The translations under genes and the position numbers were made by a program. DNA of 64,000 nucleotides, taken from assembly GCA_963827905.1 (NCBI GenBank), contig CAWHCB010000008.1:1-64000 (forward strand), read 5' to 3'. Origin of the DNA: JACXTP01 sp963827905. Its GTDB lineage: Archaea; Thermoplasmatota; Thermoplasmata; Methanomassiliicoccales; UBA472. The notes under the pieces were generated by a model, which saw only the letters and a list, made by a program, of their open reading frames with translations, was not told where the DNA came from and made no database searches. Below are positions 20,289-30,228 of this stretch, piece after piece (position 1 is the first letter of the stretch; every line of letters begins with the position of its first letter).

Positions 20289-20421
20289 TCCCCCCTTCCT
20301 TTGAGCGACCGATATATGAAATCTAGCCGTCGGGCCGTCGGAGAATGTGATGAACCCAAGGGTTCGGTGGATGAAACGATTATATCATTCCGCTTCCTTG
20401 GCGGGGACCAGGGAGATGACC

Positions 20422-21135
20422 ATGATGGTCGGTCCAGAGGACTGGAGGATGGTGATAGGCGATTGTGCCGGATGCCCCCGGATCAAGGTGAAGGACCCTT
20501 TGCTCATCGTCCGCGACCCGGGATCGTTGCAGAAGGTTCGCTTTGTGATCATAGCGCAGGAACCAGAGTTCGCCCTTAGGGGGAAAGTGGCCGAGAGCGA
20601 GAAGGCCTTGGTCGCCTTATGCAAGGGCGGGCAGGTCGGACCCGCCACCAAGTCCGGTTCGTGCTCACCCTGCGGTGAAGATGGTCCAGGTCTTCGGCGG
20701 TTTCGACCCTGCCAAGGATGACATCTACCTCACCCATGCCTTGAAATGCAGCCCATCGACCTCAGACCGGGACATCACCAAGGAATGGCGCAAGGCCGGC
20801 AAGGCATGCGCGGAACATCTGAGGAGTGAGCTGGAACGGTTCGGTCAGGATGAGATCAACGTCTTAGCCATCGGGAAATATGCCACCGAGCTAGTGCCTG
20901 TTCCTTTTCGACGGTCAGGACATCGACCCGGACCTGAGCATAAGCGAGGTGATGCAGTCCAACCGCATGCCTTTGGTCCTACCAGGTGAAGTGGAAGAGC
21001 GGACGGTCGCAACGCTTCAACCTCTTCCTTTTCACCAACCCAGGAAAGGATGTCTGCACGGTGCAGCGGAAAGGGGGGAAGATGACCGTGGACGAGATCC
21101 AGGCTCTCGAGGGAGAGACGCTGAGGGGGACTTAG
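20422..21135 (+). pseudogene. Uracil-DNA glycosylase superfamily-like protein (about three frameshifts)
   Basis: Resembles family 4/5 UDG proteins in outline: an early Cys pair (CAGCPR), a strand-loop FVIIAQEPE where active enzymes have a GE(A/P)PG motif, and IYLTHALKCSP, like the YITNVVKCRP strand that ends in an iron-sulfur cysteine. The frame shifts near 20672, 20900 and 21000; the corrected end reads RFNLFLFTNPGKDVC...LRGT with a TAG at 21133. GGGAGATGA precedes ATG 20422. The catalytic acid motif is altered, so glycosylase activity is doubtful. It converges with the radical SAM gene. Confidence 0.5.
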
Positions 21136-21159
21136 GAAAGGGACGGGCAAAGGGAACGG

Positions 21160-21994
21160 TCAGAATGCGCTCTCATAGCGCAGCCCCAATCGGAGGCACT
21201 CGTCCCTTATGAAACGTGCCTGACGCCCCATGTGCGCGAAATCGGTGAGGCAACTGGTCGTCCTCAACACTTTCGCTGCCAGCAATGCCTCTTCCAGTCC
21301 GGGCCGGGGTCTGAGACGGTCTACCATGACCCGTCCGCATCCTACCGCTTTGACCTCCTTCAGTATGGCGGTGAGGTCTTGGTCCTCCAGGAAAGGCAGG
21401 ACCGGGCCGATCATGGCATAACTGTTCACCCCGGACCGGGACAGCTCGCCCAACGCCGCGATGCGCCGTCGGGGGGAGGGCGCCCCGGGCTCGATCCTCT
21501 TGGCCAGACCCTCGTCCATGCAGGTCACGGTGATGCCCACCTCGGGCCTCCTGGTGGCGATGATGAGCTCCAGGTCGCGCAGCACCAGGTCCGATTTTGT
21601 CAAGATGGATATCGGGTTGTCGTGCCGCGAGATCTCCATCAAGCACTTCCTGGTGAGTAGCAGCACCCCCTCCAGAGGTTGGTAGGGGTCGGTGACGGTG
21701 CCGATGCCTATTACGCCCCGTTTGGTCTTTAGCTCCCGACTGAGCACCACTGGCAGGTTGGCCCTGATAATCGACCCTTGTCGCCCAATCGGACCGGTCC
21801 CGCTTCAACACGTCCGGGGCGAAGCAATAAAGGCAGCCATGCTCGCAACCGACATAAGGGTTAAGGGCGAGGTCCAGGCCTGGCAGGTTGGAAAGGGGCA
21901 GGGCGACCCTGCACCGCACCTCCTTGGCCGAAACGCTCGATGGCATCTCCTTCCGACCATCGTCGAGGAAGAAGTCCAGGTCACGCGTAATCAT
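21160..21994 (-). CDS. Radical SAM protein, SPL/Rv2578c-like (one frameshift)
   Basis: Radical SAM enzyme of the group that resembles spore photoproduct lyase. The CxxxCxxC cluster site is CEHGCLYC in NPYVGCEHGCLYCFA. After a shift near 21770 the second frame carries the barrel: GIGTVTDPYQP, ILTKSDLVLRDLELI, VGITVTCMDEGLA and FLEDQDLTAILKEV. Corrected length is about 278 residues. Its start overlaps the end of the DNA-repair gene nreA by 14 bases, which suggests co-expression and perhaps a role with nucleic acid. The substrate is unknown. Confidence 0.85.
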
Positions 21995-23270
21995 CTATCC
22001 TCCGCTGCCTGAGATAATCCTTGAGCACCTCGCTGGACGAGATCCAGCGGCGGATGGGGATGTCCATTCGCTTGGAGATATGCACCAACGCCTCGTTCAA
22101 CGAGGGGAAGCTGCTGCACTTCTGGACAAGGGCCCGCCTGACGTTCTCCCTAACGTTCCAGACCCCGACCGGCATGATGTAGCCAGGGTGCGCCTCCCGG
22201 AATATCACCGCCCCTGCCTGCCGGCGTTCCTTCATCAGGAGCTCGTTCACGGCCAGTCGGGCGGCGTAGTAGCAACCCCCGATCTCCGCATACTCCTTGC
22301 GCCCATTGAAGAGCTCGTGGGAGGAGATGACCTCGATCTGCTTGCCCAGAGGGTTCCAGGCGGTATTTGGGTACCAGGCCTCGATCAGCTCGTACCTCCA
22401 GGAGGTGGGCATGAGCAGGACGGACCAGCGATTGTCCAGTTGGTCCCAGTCGTAGACGCGCCATTCGTCGATGGTCGGATAGGTCTTGGTGACCTTCAAA
22501 AGCTGCTTCCCCAAGGTGTCATCGACCGCGGTTATGCTCCAACGGGTGGGCACCAATCGGCGGTTCCTCTCGATGCCGAACGCCCCCACGCTGAAAGCCT
22601 TCTGGATCTTGGAGATGAGCACGCCCTCCTTGTACAAATTGCGCACCGCCTCCACCGCCTTCAGGTCCGTGTCGTAGAAGGCCTTCTCCACCTTGTGGTC
22701 GTACTTGGGGTTGGAAATATCGAAACTGTTGAGCTTGGCCGACGGTCCGAACGGTTGGATCTCGTCGTCCAGGACGATCTTGCCGCTGGGCCGCTTGGCG
22801 AAGTTGGCCTCGACGTCCACCGAGTTGACGCATAGCGCCAGGTCCCTGGTGTAGTCCATCATCCTTCCGGCGTTCTGGAACTCCTTGACCCCCACCTGGA
22901 ACTTGCCCCTTACCAGCCGGAAGCGGAAGTCCACTATCTCCTCGATCGACTTCCCCACCCACGTCTCCGGGGTGTCCATGGACGAGGTGTCACCGAACTC
23001 GGGCGGGACCAGCGGCCCCACCTCCACCTTGGGGTAGCCATAGCGGCCGATGAATACGCCAGGAGGGCTGCTTCCAGCGAGGTCCACCGAGTCTAGCATC
23101 TTCACCGTTCTGGACCGGGCATAATATTTGACCATCAAGGCGCACTTGTCCTTGCCGCAGAGGTTCTTGGACCCTTTGCACAGGACGCAAGGGCTGGACC
23201 GAGGACCTTCCATTGGCTCCAGAGGTCCAAAAAGGTCCTTGATGCTCGGATCGATCCCTGTATAGCCCAT
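21981..23270 (-). CDS. nreA: NreA DNA repair protein
   Basis: Intact 429-residue archaeal Nre-family protein, involved in resistance to DNA damage with PCNA. An N-terminal zinc-finger-like cluster is CVLCKGSKNLCGKDKC (residues 28-43). Other family blocks are FIGRYGYPKVEVGPLVPPE and the long strand AGRMMDYTRDLALC. The C-terminal end QRRIDDYA is a possible PCNA-interacting motif, as reported for other Nre proteins. It precedes and overlaps the radical SAM gene. Confidence 0.92.
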   Translation of the reverse strand: MGYTGIDPSIKDLFGPLEPMEGPRSSPCVLCKGSKNLCGKDKCALMVKYYARSRTVKMLDSVDLAGSSPPGVFIGRYGYPKVEVGPLVPPEFGDTSSMDTPETWVGKSIEEIVDFRFRLVRGKFQVGVKEFQNAGRMMDYTRDLALCVNSVDVEANFAKRPSGKIVLDDEIQPFGPSAKLNSFDISNPKYDHKVEKAFYDTDLKAVEAVRNLYKEGVLISKIQKAFSVGAFGIERNRRLVPTRWSITAVDDTLGKQLLKVTKTYPTIDEWRVYDWDQLDNRWSVLLMPTSWRYELIEAWYPNTAWNPLGKQIEVISSHELFNGRKEYAEIGGCYYAARLAVNELLMKERRQAGAVIFREAHPGYIMPVGVWNVRENVRRALVQKCSSFPSLNEALVHISKRMDIPIRRWISSSEVLKDYLRQRRIDDYA

Positions 23271-23338
23271 GCTGCCCCTTTTCTCCTACCTCGGCTAAGT
23301 ATTTGTACCTTGCCAGGGGGACCGTGAAACTTGGCGGT

Positions 23339-24282
23339 TCAACCGGTCCAAGATATGATGTTGCCGTCCCACCAGCGGATCTCCCCTTCACCCTTGACAA
23401 GACGGACGTTGGTGCCCAAGATCCGATACTTCCTCAGGACCAAGAGGTCGATGAGGGCATCATCGATGGTGGTGGTGAAGAACAGCCTTCCCGCCCCCGC
23501 CCGGTGGGACAATGCCTCACAAGATGACAAGCAGTGCCATGCCGACCTCGTTCCTGTTCCGGGAGGATGGGTCCACCAGCATGAGACGCAGTTGATGACC
23601 GCCCAGGTCCCTGGACCCCTCGGTATGCAGCACCGCCAGACCGTTCAGGGAACCGGAACCGCTGACATCCACCAGGACCTTTCCGATGGCCATGGCCCCC
23701 TGGACCTCACGAGATAGGTCCAAACCCGGGGAGATGGATCGACAGAGGTCCGATATCGATCTGGACCAGGATGGGGCGTCCTTCCGATCTATTTGGGAAA
23801 CGGACGGAGCGATGCTCTGAGGATCCTCCAAGCCTCTTATCGAAGAACGGGGCGTCTCCCACGGGACGGTAGCCTCTGGATTCGTAGAATGAGACGGACC
23901 CGCGGCGTTCGGACATGGCCTCAAGACCGATGGTCTCGCAGCCCTCCTCTCTTAGATAGCCCTCTGCGGCATGAAGCAACGAGGTCCCGACCCCGCGCCC
24001 TTGCCAGGATGGGTCCACCTCCATGGGGCCGACCCATCCCACCTTACCCCAGGCATGGGCGTAGATGGCCCCGACCATCGTCTCTCCGGACCAGGCCGCG
24101 AGGCTGCCCCCCGGGTCCATGGTCATGTAGGTCCTGAGCACCATCTCCGGTTTGAGGGGATAGTCCAGCTTGATGCCGGTCTCCTTCTGGAAGACGTCCT
24201 GCCAGACCATCTTCGCCAATCGCTGCGCTTGCTCGACCTGGTCGACCCCCAAAGGCCGTATCTCATAGTCAAGCGGGATCAG
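23339..24282 (-). pseudogene. Two-domain GNAT acetyltransferase (two frameshifts)
   Basis: The first domain is clear GNAT: MEVDPSWQGRGVGTSLLHAAEGYL is the acetyl-CoA pyrophosphate loop (R/Q-x-x-G-x-G) and SFYESRGYRPVGDAPFFDKRL the following strand and helix. A shift near 23850 leads to a second GNAT-like half (GAMAIGKVLVDVSG...GMALLVIL), and another near 23525 to its last part, ending IRWWDGNIISWTG at 23339. The start is uncertain: natural-looking sequence IPLDYEIRPLGV begins at a CTG (24282), and the first standard start is TTG 24252. It follows larB by 13 bases on the same strand. The substrate is unknown. Confidence 0.65.
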
Positions 24283-24294
24283 ATGGCCACCCCC

Positions 24295-25067
24295 TCATTG
24301 GGTATGCCGGCGGCATCTGAGACTGATCAATGCAGCCGTCGCTCCAGCCGCCACACCGTTGTCGATGTTCACCACCACCAGGCCGGGGGAGCAGGTCTGC
24401 AACATGCCCATGAGGGCCGCCTCCCCCTTTCCGCCATAGCCATATCCGACCGAGGTCGGAACACCGATGACCGGGACGTCGGTCAGGCCGGAGACGACCG
24501 TGGGCAGGGCACCTTCCATTCCCGCCACCACAACCAGCACGTCCACCCCCGCATCGATCATCTTCATCAACGGGCCCATGAACCGGTGCAGAGCGGCCAC
24601 CCCCACGTCATAGGATGTGACGACCTGGCAACCCATCGCCTCGGCCACGGCCTTGGCCTCCTCGGCAACCGCCGATGTCCGAGCTGCCCGGCGGTGAGGA
24701 TGCCCACCATGCCCTGTTTTTTGCGGTCCTTTTGCTTGTCGACCACGATCATGCGGGCTCTTTCCTCATAACGGACATGATGACCGTCCACGACCGCCTT
24801 GACCGCCTCTAGATGCTCCTTTGATGCCCGAGATACCAGGATCACATCCCGATCGGAGAGGACACGGGACACTATATCGGCCACCACCTGCGGGCTCTTC
24901 GTTTCGCCGAAGATGATCTCCGGTATGCCCCGACGCGCTTCCCTGGCATGGTCGAAGATGGTATGATCCCCGATCACCTCGAGGAAGTCGAGCTTGAGCA
25001 ATTGCTCCGCCCTGTCCAAGCCGATCTCGCCACGTTTGAAACGTTCCAGGACGTCCCGCGCGTTCAT
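24295..25067 (-). CDS. larB: LarB, nickel-pincer cofactor synthesis carboxylase/hydrolase (one frameshift)
   Basis: LarB carboxylates nicotinic acid adenine dinucleotide and removes AMP to give pyridinium-3,5-biscarboxylic acid mononucleotide, the first step to the nickel-pincer cofactor. The N-terminal part (LDFLEVIGDHTIFDHAREARRGIPEIIFGE) and the AIR-carboxylase-like C-terminal part (VVVAGMEGALPTVVSGL, PVIGVPTSVGYGYGGKGEAAL, NIDNGVAAG) are typical. The frame breaks near 24690, after GILTAGQ. Corrected length is about 257 residues. larE lies 0.8 kb away on the other strand, so this genome probably makes the cofactor. Confidence 0.92.
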
Positions 25068-25143
25068 AGCGCATGATTCCCTGAACGTCTATTTTTGTAT
25101 TGCTGCGAAAAGAAATGAATTTAAGGGGTTTGGGACGGGCTTG

Positions 25144-25749
25144 TCACTTCTTTGCCGGAACAGGTGCTTTGCTCTCGGCAGAATGTAGACGAATGCCCAG
25201 CACAACGAAGATTATCCCGTATATCACTGTGAACAGACCGATGACCCATACCAAGGCTACCGCTCCATCACCTGGGTAGATGACGAAGATAGACCCGACG
25301 ATCAAGGACAATATACCGCCAATGACCATCAGCCATCTTGTGTCCTTCATGTCCTTGGCCATCAATCCCGCGAACAGCATGACTATACCGGAGATGATCA
25401 ACCATAGACCCCAGAGGATCATAAGGAACTTGACGGTCATGTCCGGGTACACGAGAACGATGATACCGAAGGTGATGCCGACCAGGCCGAGCATTAGCCA
25501 TCCAAGGTTCCTCTCCGCTGCCTTTGCCGTGAAGTAGGAAATGACCGCGAATATTCCGAAGAAGAGAGCGACCGCCCCGATCAGCCATACCACGATCCTC
25601 AATGTCGGCTCAGGGTAGACCATCATCAGGATCCCCAGGATCAATAGACCTACTCCCAACCCTAGGACCACAGTCCAACTCAGCTTATTGACCCCGGCCA
25701 TGGGATTTACCATGTCCATTTTGTTCTTAGCATCTTTAGTATCTGCCAT
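25144..25749 (-). CDS. HdeD/DUF308 family membrane protein
   Basis: A 201-residue integral membrane protein with six hydrophobic helices in three similar pairs (for example GLLILGILMMVYPEPTLRI, GLVGITFGIIVLVYPDMTV, GGILSLIVGSIFVIYPGDG), the internal triplication of DUF308/HdeD. Function is unknown; HdeD is linked to acid stress in bacteria. It lies between larB and larE, with no sign that it serves the Lar pathway. Confidence 0.88.
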   Translation of the reverse strand: MADTKDAKNKMDMVNPMAGVNKLSWTVVLGLGVGLLILGILMMVYPEPTLRIVVWLIGAVALFFGIFAVISYFTAKAAERNLGWLMLGLVGITFGIIVLVYPDMTVKFLMILWGLWLIISGIVMLFAGLMAKDMKDTRWLMVIGGILSLIVGSIFVIYPGDGAVALVWVIGLFTVIYGIIFVVLGIRLHSAESKAPVPAKK

Positions 25750-25828
25750 TGAATTCCTCCCTACAGTAATTGATCTCCCTCACCCACAAGGTCCTGAGAG
25801 ATAATTTCAAAGTGATTTGTCATGACCT

Positions 25829-25841
25829 TATTTAAATATAA
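25829..25841 (+). promoter_or_regulatory. Probable TATA element upstream of larE
   Basis: TTATTTAAATATA in the divergent gap between the DUF308 gene and larE, 50-60 bases before the larE start region. It could serve either gene. Confidence 0.35.
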
Positions 25842-25892
25842 CTGAAGGACGAACACATAATTAATATCCAGAAATTGTCAAATAATTCTATA

Positions 25893-26735
25893 ATGTCGTC
25901 TGGGGATAGCGCCCATGCAATGAGCGACCCATTGACAAAATTCCAAGGGCTGGTCCGGTCCCTTGCCTCCTACGAAGGGGTAGCGGTGGCATTCTCAGGA
26001 GGGGTGGACAGCAGTCTGGTCCTATATGCCGCCAAGGAGGCGTTGCGTGACCGGGTGGTGGCGTTCATCGGCATCTCACCATTATTCCCCCATACTGAGC
26101 TGGAACAGGCCCGGATCGTCGCCCATGCCATCGGGACAGAGCTGGTGGAGGTCGAATACAACGTCCTGGATGTCGAAAAGGTGGTCGCCAACGAACCGGA
26201 CCGTTGTTACCATTGCAAGAGGTCCATACTAGATCGCATCAAGGAGTTGGCTAAGGAAAGGGGTCTGGAGCAGGTCGTGGATGGCACCAACGCCGATGAC
26301 GTCGGGACAAGCCGCCAAGGGTTGAGGGCGGTGAAGGAGACCGGGACCAGTAGCCCATTGGCCGAGGTTGGCATGACCAAGGTGGAGGTCAGGGAACTGG
26401 CACAACTGTTCGGTCTGCCCGGCGCGGACCGGCCCTCATCGGCCTGCCTGGCGTCTCGGATCCCGTTCGGGGAGCGCCTGACCCTGAGAAAGCTGGAACA
26501 GGTGGAGCAGGCGGAGGACCGCTTGCGGGCACTCGGCATCGGTCAGCTGCGGGTAAGACACCATGATAACATCGCCCGCCTGGAAGTGGGTCTACTGGAC
26601 ATAAGCAAGGTCTTGTTGCATCGAGAAGAGATCGTGCACTACCTCAAAGAAATCGGTTTCACGTACGTCACCTTGGACCTGGAAGGATTCCGTTCTGGAA
26701 GCTTAGAGGAGGCGCTCCAGGTCCCGAGGGATTGA
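25893..26735 (+). CDS. larE: LarE, ATP-dependent sacrificial sulfur transferase
   Basis: Converts the LarB product to the thio-acid of the nickel-pincer cofactor, giving up sulfur from its own cysteine or a cluster-bound sulfide. The PP-loop SGGVDSS near residue 33, the CxxC in PDRCYHCKRSI and the conserved ACLASRIPFGERL (the position of the sacrificial cysteine) are all present. Length is 280 residues from ATG 25893; ATG 25920 is also possible and gives 271. Tail-to-tail with tldE. larB is on the opposite strand nearby; larC is not in the window. Confidence 0.93.
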   Translation: MSSGDSAHAMSDPLTKFQGLVRSLASYEGVAVAFSGGVDSSLVLYAAKEALRDRVVAFIGISPLFPHTELEQARIVAHAIGTELVEVEYNVLDVEKVVANEPDRCYHCKRSILDRIKELAKERGLEQVVDGTNADDVGTSRQGLRAVKETGTSSPLAEVGMTKVEVRELAQLFGLPGADRPSSACLASRIPFGERLTLRKLEQVEQAEDRLRALGIGQLRVRHHDNIARLEVGLLDISKVLLHREEIVHYLKEIGFTYVTLDLEGFRSGSLEEALQVPRD

Positions 26736-26751
26736 AAGAAGCGGATCGGTC

Positions 26752-28083
26752 TTACATGCTCGACCGGGTGAATCGAACATCATCGACCACGGCCGCAGGG
26801 ACGAGGGTGGGGGTCTCCACCTCCCACCACTTCACCCACCTTCGCTCCCTTCCCATGGCCCTCAGGTTTGAAAGGATGCGAGGAAGGTTGTCGCTGATCC
26901 TCAGCTCCTTTAAAGACCCAGCGATCTGGCCGTCCTTGATGGCGAACATGGCGTCCCTGGGTATGGTGGAGAAATCGCCTCGGGCGTAGTCCTGGTATCT
27001 CAGATACCAGTTGTTGGTGACATATATCCCGTCGTCCACTTGCCCGATGAGGTCCTCCAAGCTGAAACGGCCAGGCTCAACCACCAGGTTGAAGGGTTGG
27101 GGAGCGATCAATCCAGCATTGGCGGTGCTCTCCACACCAGCCTTTGCGGCGGTGGAGGAATTGTGGAGATAGCTCCTCAAAACGCCGTCCGCGATTATGG
27201 TCGTCCTTTTTGTGGGCAGTCCCTCGTGATCGAAAGGCATGGTCCCCAGGGCCCCGGGGAGTGTGGCGTCATCGACCAATGTGAGGGCCTTCGAACCGAT
27301 GGGCTGGTCCAACCTTCCGGCCAGGAACGAAAGCCCAGCCTCGACGTGGAAGGCCGAGGCCATACGACCCACCTGTTGGACCAGGTCGGCAAAGACCATG
27401 GGGCCAAGGACGGCCGGGCGTGGACCGGCGACGCCCTCCACCGGGTTCGCCGCTAGTTTGGCCAAGCTACCTGCCTCGGTGCCGGTAAGTCTCGGATCGA
27501 AATCCTGCTCCCGAGTGGCGACGCAGACCGCATGTCCCGACGCCACTCCCTGACCGAAGGCTCTGAGGGATAATTCTATGCCCGAACGCTTGGTCACACC
27601 ATCGGCCTCGCCGGTGGTCCGGATGGTGATGGTCGTGTTCCTGGCGGTCAGTGAGCCCGACGCTCGGCTGGCCCCTGCCCGGAGAGCGGCCTGTACCGCC
27701 TCCTTCACCCACCCGATGTTGGTCTTAGGGTCCAATGACACCTCCTTGGAACGGAGCAGCCTTCGATCATAACCGAATGGCCCTGATGGCAATGGCACGT
27801 ATCGTTCGCTGGGAGGGCTGCGATTCGCCGCGTCCATCAGTCGGTCCGAGGCCGCCTCGAGGGACCGCTTGGACATGTCAGCGACGCTGGTCCCGGCCCG
27901 CCGCTTCTGGCAGTAGACGAAGATGAAGGCGTTGTTCTCCCTGATGTCGTTGCAGATCGAGATCTCGTTATTGCTGAAGCGCACCATCGCCTCCTCATTC
28001 TCCGAAACCAGCACCACGACATCGCTAGCCCCTCCCTTGCGACATCTACTCATAAGGATGGAGGCGACCTCGTTCGCCTTCAT
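26752..28083 (-). CDS. pmbA: TldE/PmbA-like subunit of TldD/TldE protease
   Basis: Metalloprotease-partner protein of 443 residues. It lacks the HExxxH zinc motif, as expected for TldE, and carries family blocks AFIFVYCQKRRAGTS, VFADLVQQV, DDATLPGALGTMPFDHEG and TANAGLIAPQPFNLVVEPG. The ATG at 28083 is chosen: the preceding residues of the open frame are low-complexity and overlap tldD, whose stop overlaps this start by 4 bases. TldD/E complexes degrade or trim peptides, for example RiPP leaders. Confidence 0.93.
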   Translation of the reverse strand: MKANEVASILMSRCRKGGASDVVVLVSENEEAMVRFSNNEISICNDIRENNAFIFVYCQKRRAGTSVADMSKRSLEAASDRLMDAANRSPPSERYVPLPSGPFGYDRRLLRSKEVSLDPKTNIGWVKEAVQAALRAGASRASGSLTARNTTITIRTTGEADGVTKRSGIELSLRAFGQGVASGHAVCVATREQDFDPRLTGTEAGSLAKLAANPVEGVAGPRPAVLGPMVFADLVQQVGRMASAFHVEAGLSFLAGRLDQPIGSKALTLVDDATLPGALGTMPFDHEGLPTKRTTIIADGVLRSYLHNSSTAAKAGVESTANAGLIAPQPFNLVVEPGRFSLEDLIGQVDDGIYVTNNWYLRYQDYARGDFSTIPRDAMFAIKDGQIAGSLKELRISDNLPRILSNLRAMGRERRWVKWWEVETPTLVPAAVVDDVRFTRSSM

Positions 28084-29514
28084 ACGCTGCCCCCCACCAC
28101 CACGTCGCGCAGCCTCATGTGAGGACCACCCGTCCATACTGGGATGGCTTGGGCCGGGTCCCCTTTCCCGCAATATGCGGCGGTGAAGCTTAGGTCATCC
28201 CCAACCGCGTCCACCGCGGACCAAAGGGCAGGGGTGGTCATCTCGATTCGTGGGTTCCTCACCATCCCCTCCAATCGTCCTGATTTGATACGATAGGCTT
28301 CCAGACCGACATACCTCTGGTTGAAACGCCGATCATCGATGTTCCATTCCATGAAGTTCTTGATGTAAATGCCATCGCTTACGTCCGCGATGAGCTCCTC
28401 GAAGGAATGGTCGCCCGGTTCCAGGTATGTGTTGGCCATCCTCACGATGGGTTCCCGGTTGAAGGCCACCGAACGAGAGGAGCCATTGCTGGTGGTCCCC
28501 ATCTCGTGAGCCGTCTCCCGATTGTGCAATAGTCCTTCGACCTTACCCTTCCTGATGAGATACCTCTTCCTCGCCCTAACTCCTTCGTCATCGCATTGGT
28601 AATGACCGAAGGAACGGGGCAGAGTGGGATCGTCCACCACATTGACATGCTCCGAACCAACGGACCTGTCCTACTGATCGACGGTCCAGGAAGGTCTCGC
28701 CTGCCTGCGCTGACTCCCTCCCCAGCATCCTGTCCGCTTCGCTCGGATGCCCGCTGGACTCATGACAGACGATGCCCACCACCTCTGGTCCCAGCACCAC
28801 ATCGCACCTCTCCGTTCCCATCGCCCGCCCTTGGCCTAGGACCTTGGATAGCTGCGTTGCCTCATAGGAAAGACGGTTGGGCAGGTCCCATCTTTCCACC
28901 CCTTCCCATCCAGCGCTCTCCCCGAGCTGTAGGTTCCTCTGCGCCGTGCGATCCCCGTCCTTGGCCATGAGGAACAGGTCCATCGCCACCCGGGGCGTCC
29001 GTAGCATGACATCCGTCCCGTCGGAGGAGACGATGTACTTCTCGGTGCTCCATGTGTCCAGGGAGATATATCTCCCTGGGAGGGTGATGCCATGTTTTCC
29101 CGCCGCCTCCACCGCCCAGGCGTCCGCCTCCATGAGCAGTTCGATGCGGGATTCCAAAGGTACACTGTCGAACCCGATGCGCGGTCTGAGGTCGAACTCC
29201 TGTTGGCACAGCTCCGCTGGGGCCATAGCGATGGGCCTCCTTCGCATGGTCGATGATGCCTGGGCCCTGTGCACGGCGTGCTTCACCAAGGTATTGAGGT
29301 TCCCCTTGGTGAGGATGTTGGTGGAAGCGAAGCCCATCGCCCCGTTGACGATGACCCGGACGGATATCCCCCGTCGAACATCGAATGAGGATACCTCTAA
29401 TGCCCCGTTCTTCAACAGGATCGATTCGCCCTTGTCGGCCTGGAACCGGGCCTCAGCGTAAGTGGCACCGTCCTTCAACGCTTGGATCACAGAGTAGCTT
29501 AACTGGTCCTCCAT
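28080..29514 (-). CDS. tldD: TldD metalloprotease (one frameshift)
   Basis: Catalytic subunit of the TldD/TldE protease. The zinc site is CHESSGHPSEAD (HExxxH), near residue 255. After a shift around 28660 the frame continues with DDEGVRARKRYLIRKGKVEG, NTYLEPGDHSFEELIADV and the C-terminal GGPHMRLRDVVVGG. Corrected length is about 478 residues, normal. It is translationally coupled to tldE. Since the zinc motif and both ends are intact, the single break is probably an indel error. Confidence 0.93.
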
Positions 29515-29652
29515 ACGGCCTTCCCCTTAACGACATTAATGTTGAACGGACGCCTAATAATCTTAACTACAACATTTTACAAATGTAAACTAGTATGTGG
29601 GGAGCTTGGGAGTTGCAAATCCTTATCCATGATGAGTTGACTATTTCGCCGC

Positions 29653-30223
29653 ATGATGGTCTCGGTAACATTGCTTCAGTACGATCACGGTCTGGTCAGG
29701 CAGGTCATCGATGTCCTCGGTGCGGTGGTCAAGGATAGAAGACGCCCAAAGAACACATGGAGGATGTGAAGGATATGGCTTTGTTCCTGGACCGGTTCAT
29801 CGATCAGATGCACCATGCCAAGGAAGAGCGTTTTCTCTTCCCCAAGGCCGTTGAGCTGAAGGCGATGAAACAGCAGGACATGGACGAGCTGGTGGCAGAC
29901 CACACTGCAGTTCGATCGCTGGCCAAGGAGATCGTCGCGGAGGTGACGACGTGAGGACATGGAGTCCTTCTATCGTGACGCAGAAACTATGGTCCGCACC
30001 ATGCAGGCCCATATCAACCGTGAGGAAGAGACCGTGTTCCCTTTCATGGAGGAGCATCTTGGCGAGGAGGCGGACGGCTTTGTGTACAAGCAGTATGAGG
30101 ACTACATCTTGAAGAACTTCCCTCCGGACTTCTATGCCACCACCGAGGAGCATGGCCACGAGGTTGCAGGACAGGATCCTGGGTCCAAAATATTATCAGA
30201 GCCTCGAAAAACCGTTGAGATGA
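29653..30223 (+). pseudogene. Hemerythrin-like domain protein (three frameshifts)
   Basis: Four-helix bundle of the hemerythrin type, which binds a di-iron centre. Histidine and acidic ligands occur in the usual order: LLQYDHGLVRQVID, DRFIDQMHHAKEERFLFP, DELVADHTAVRSL and AHINREEETVFPFMEEHL. Frames change near 29752 (AAAGAACAC), 29955 (one extra T after ACGACG) and 30155; the corrected end is RLQDRILGPKYYQSLEKPLR with a TGA at 30221. Length about 188 residues. A role in oxygen or redox sensing is possible. The gene converges on tRNA-Ser. Confidence 0.75.
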
Positions 30224-30228
30224 AGAGG

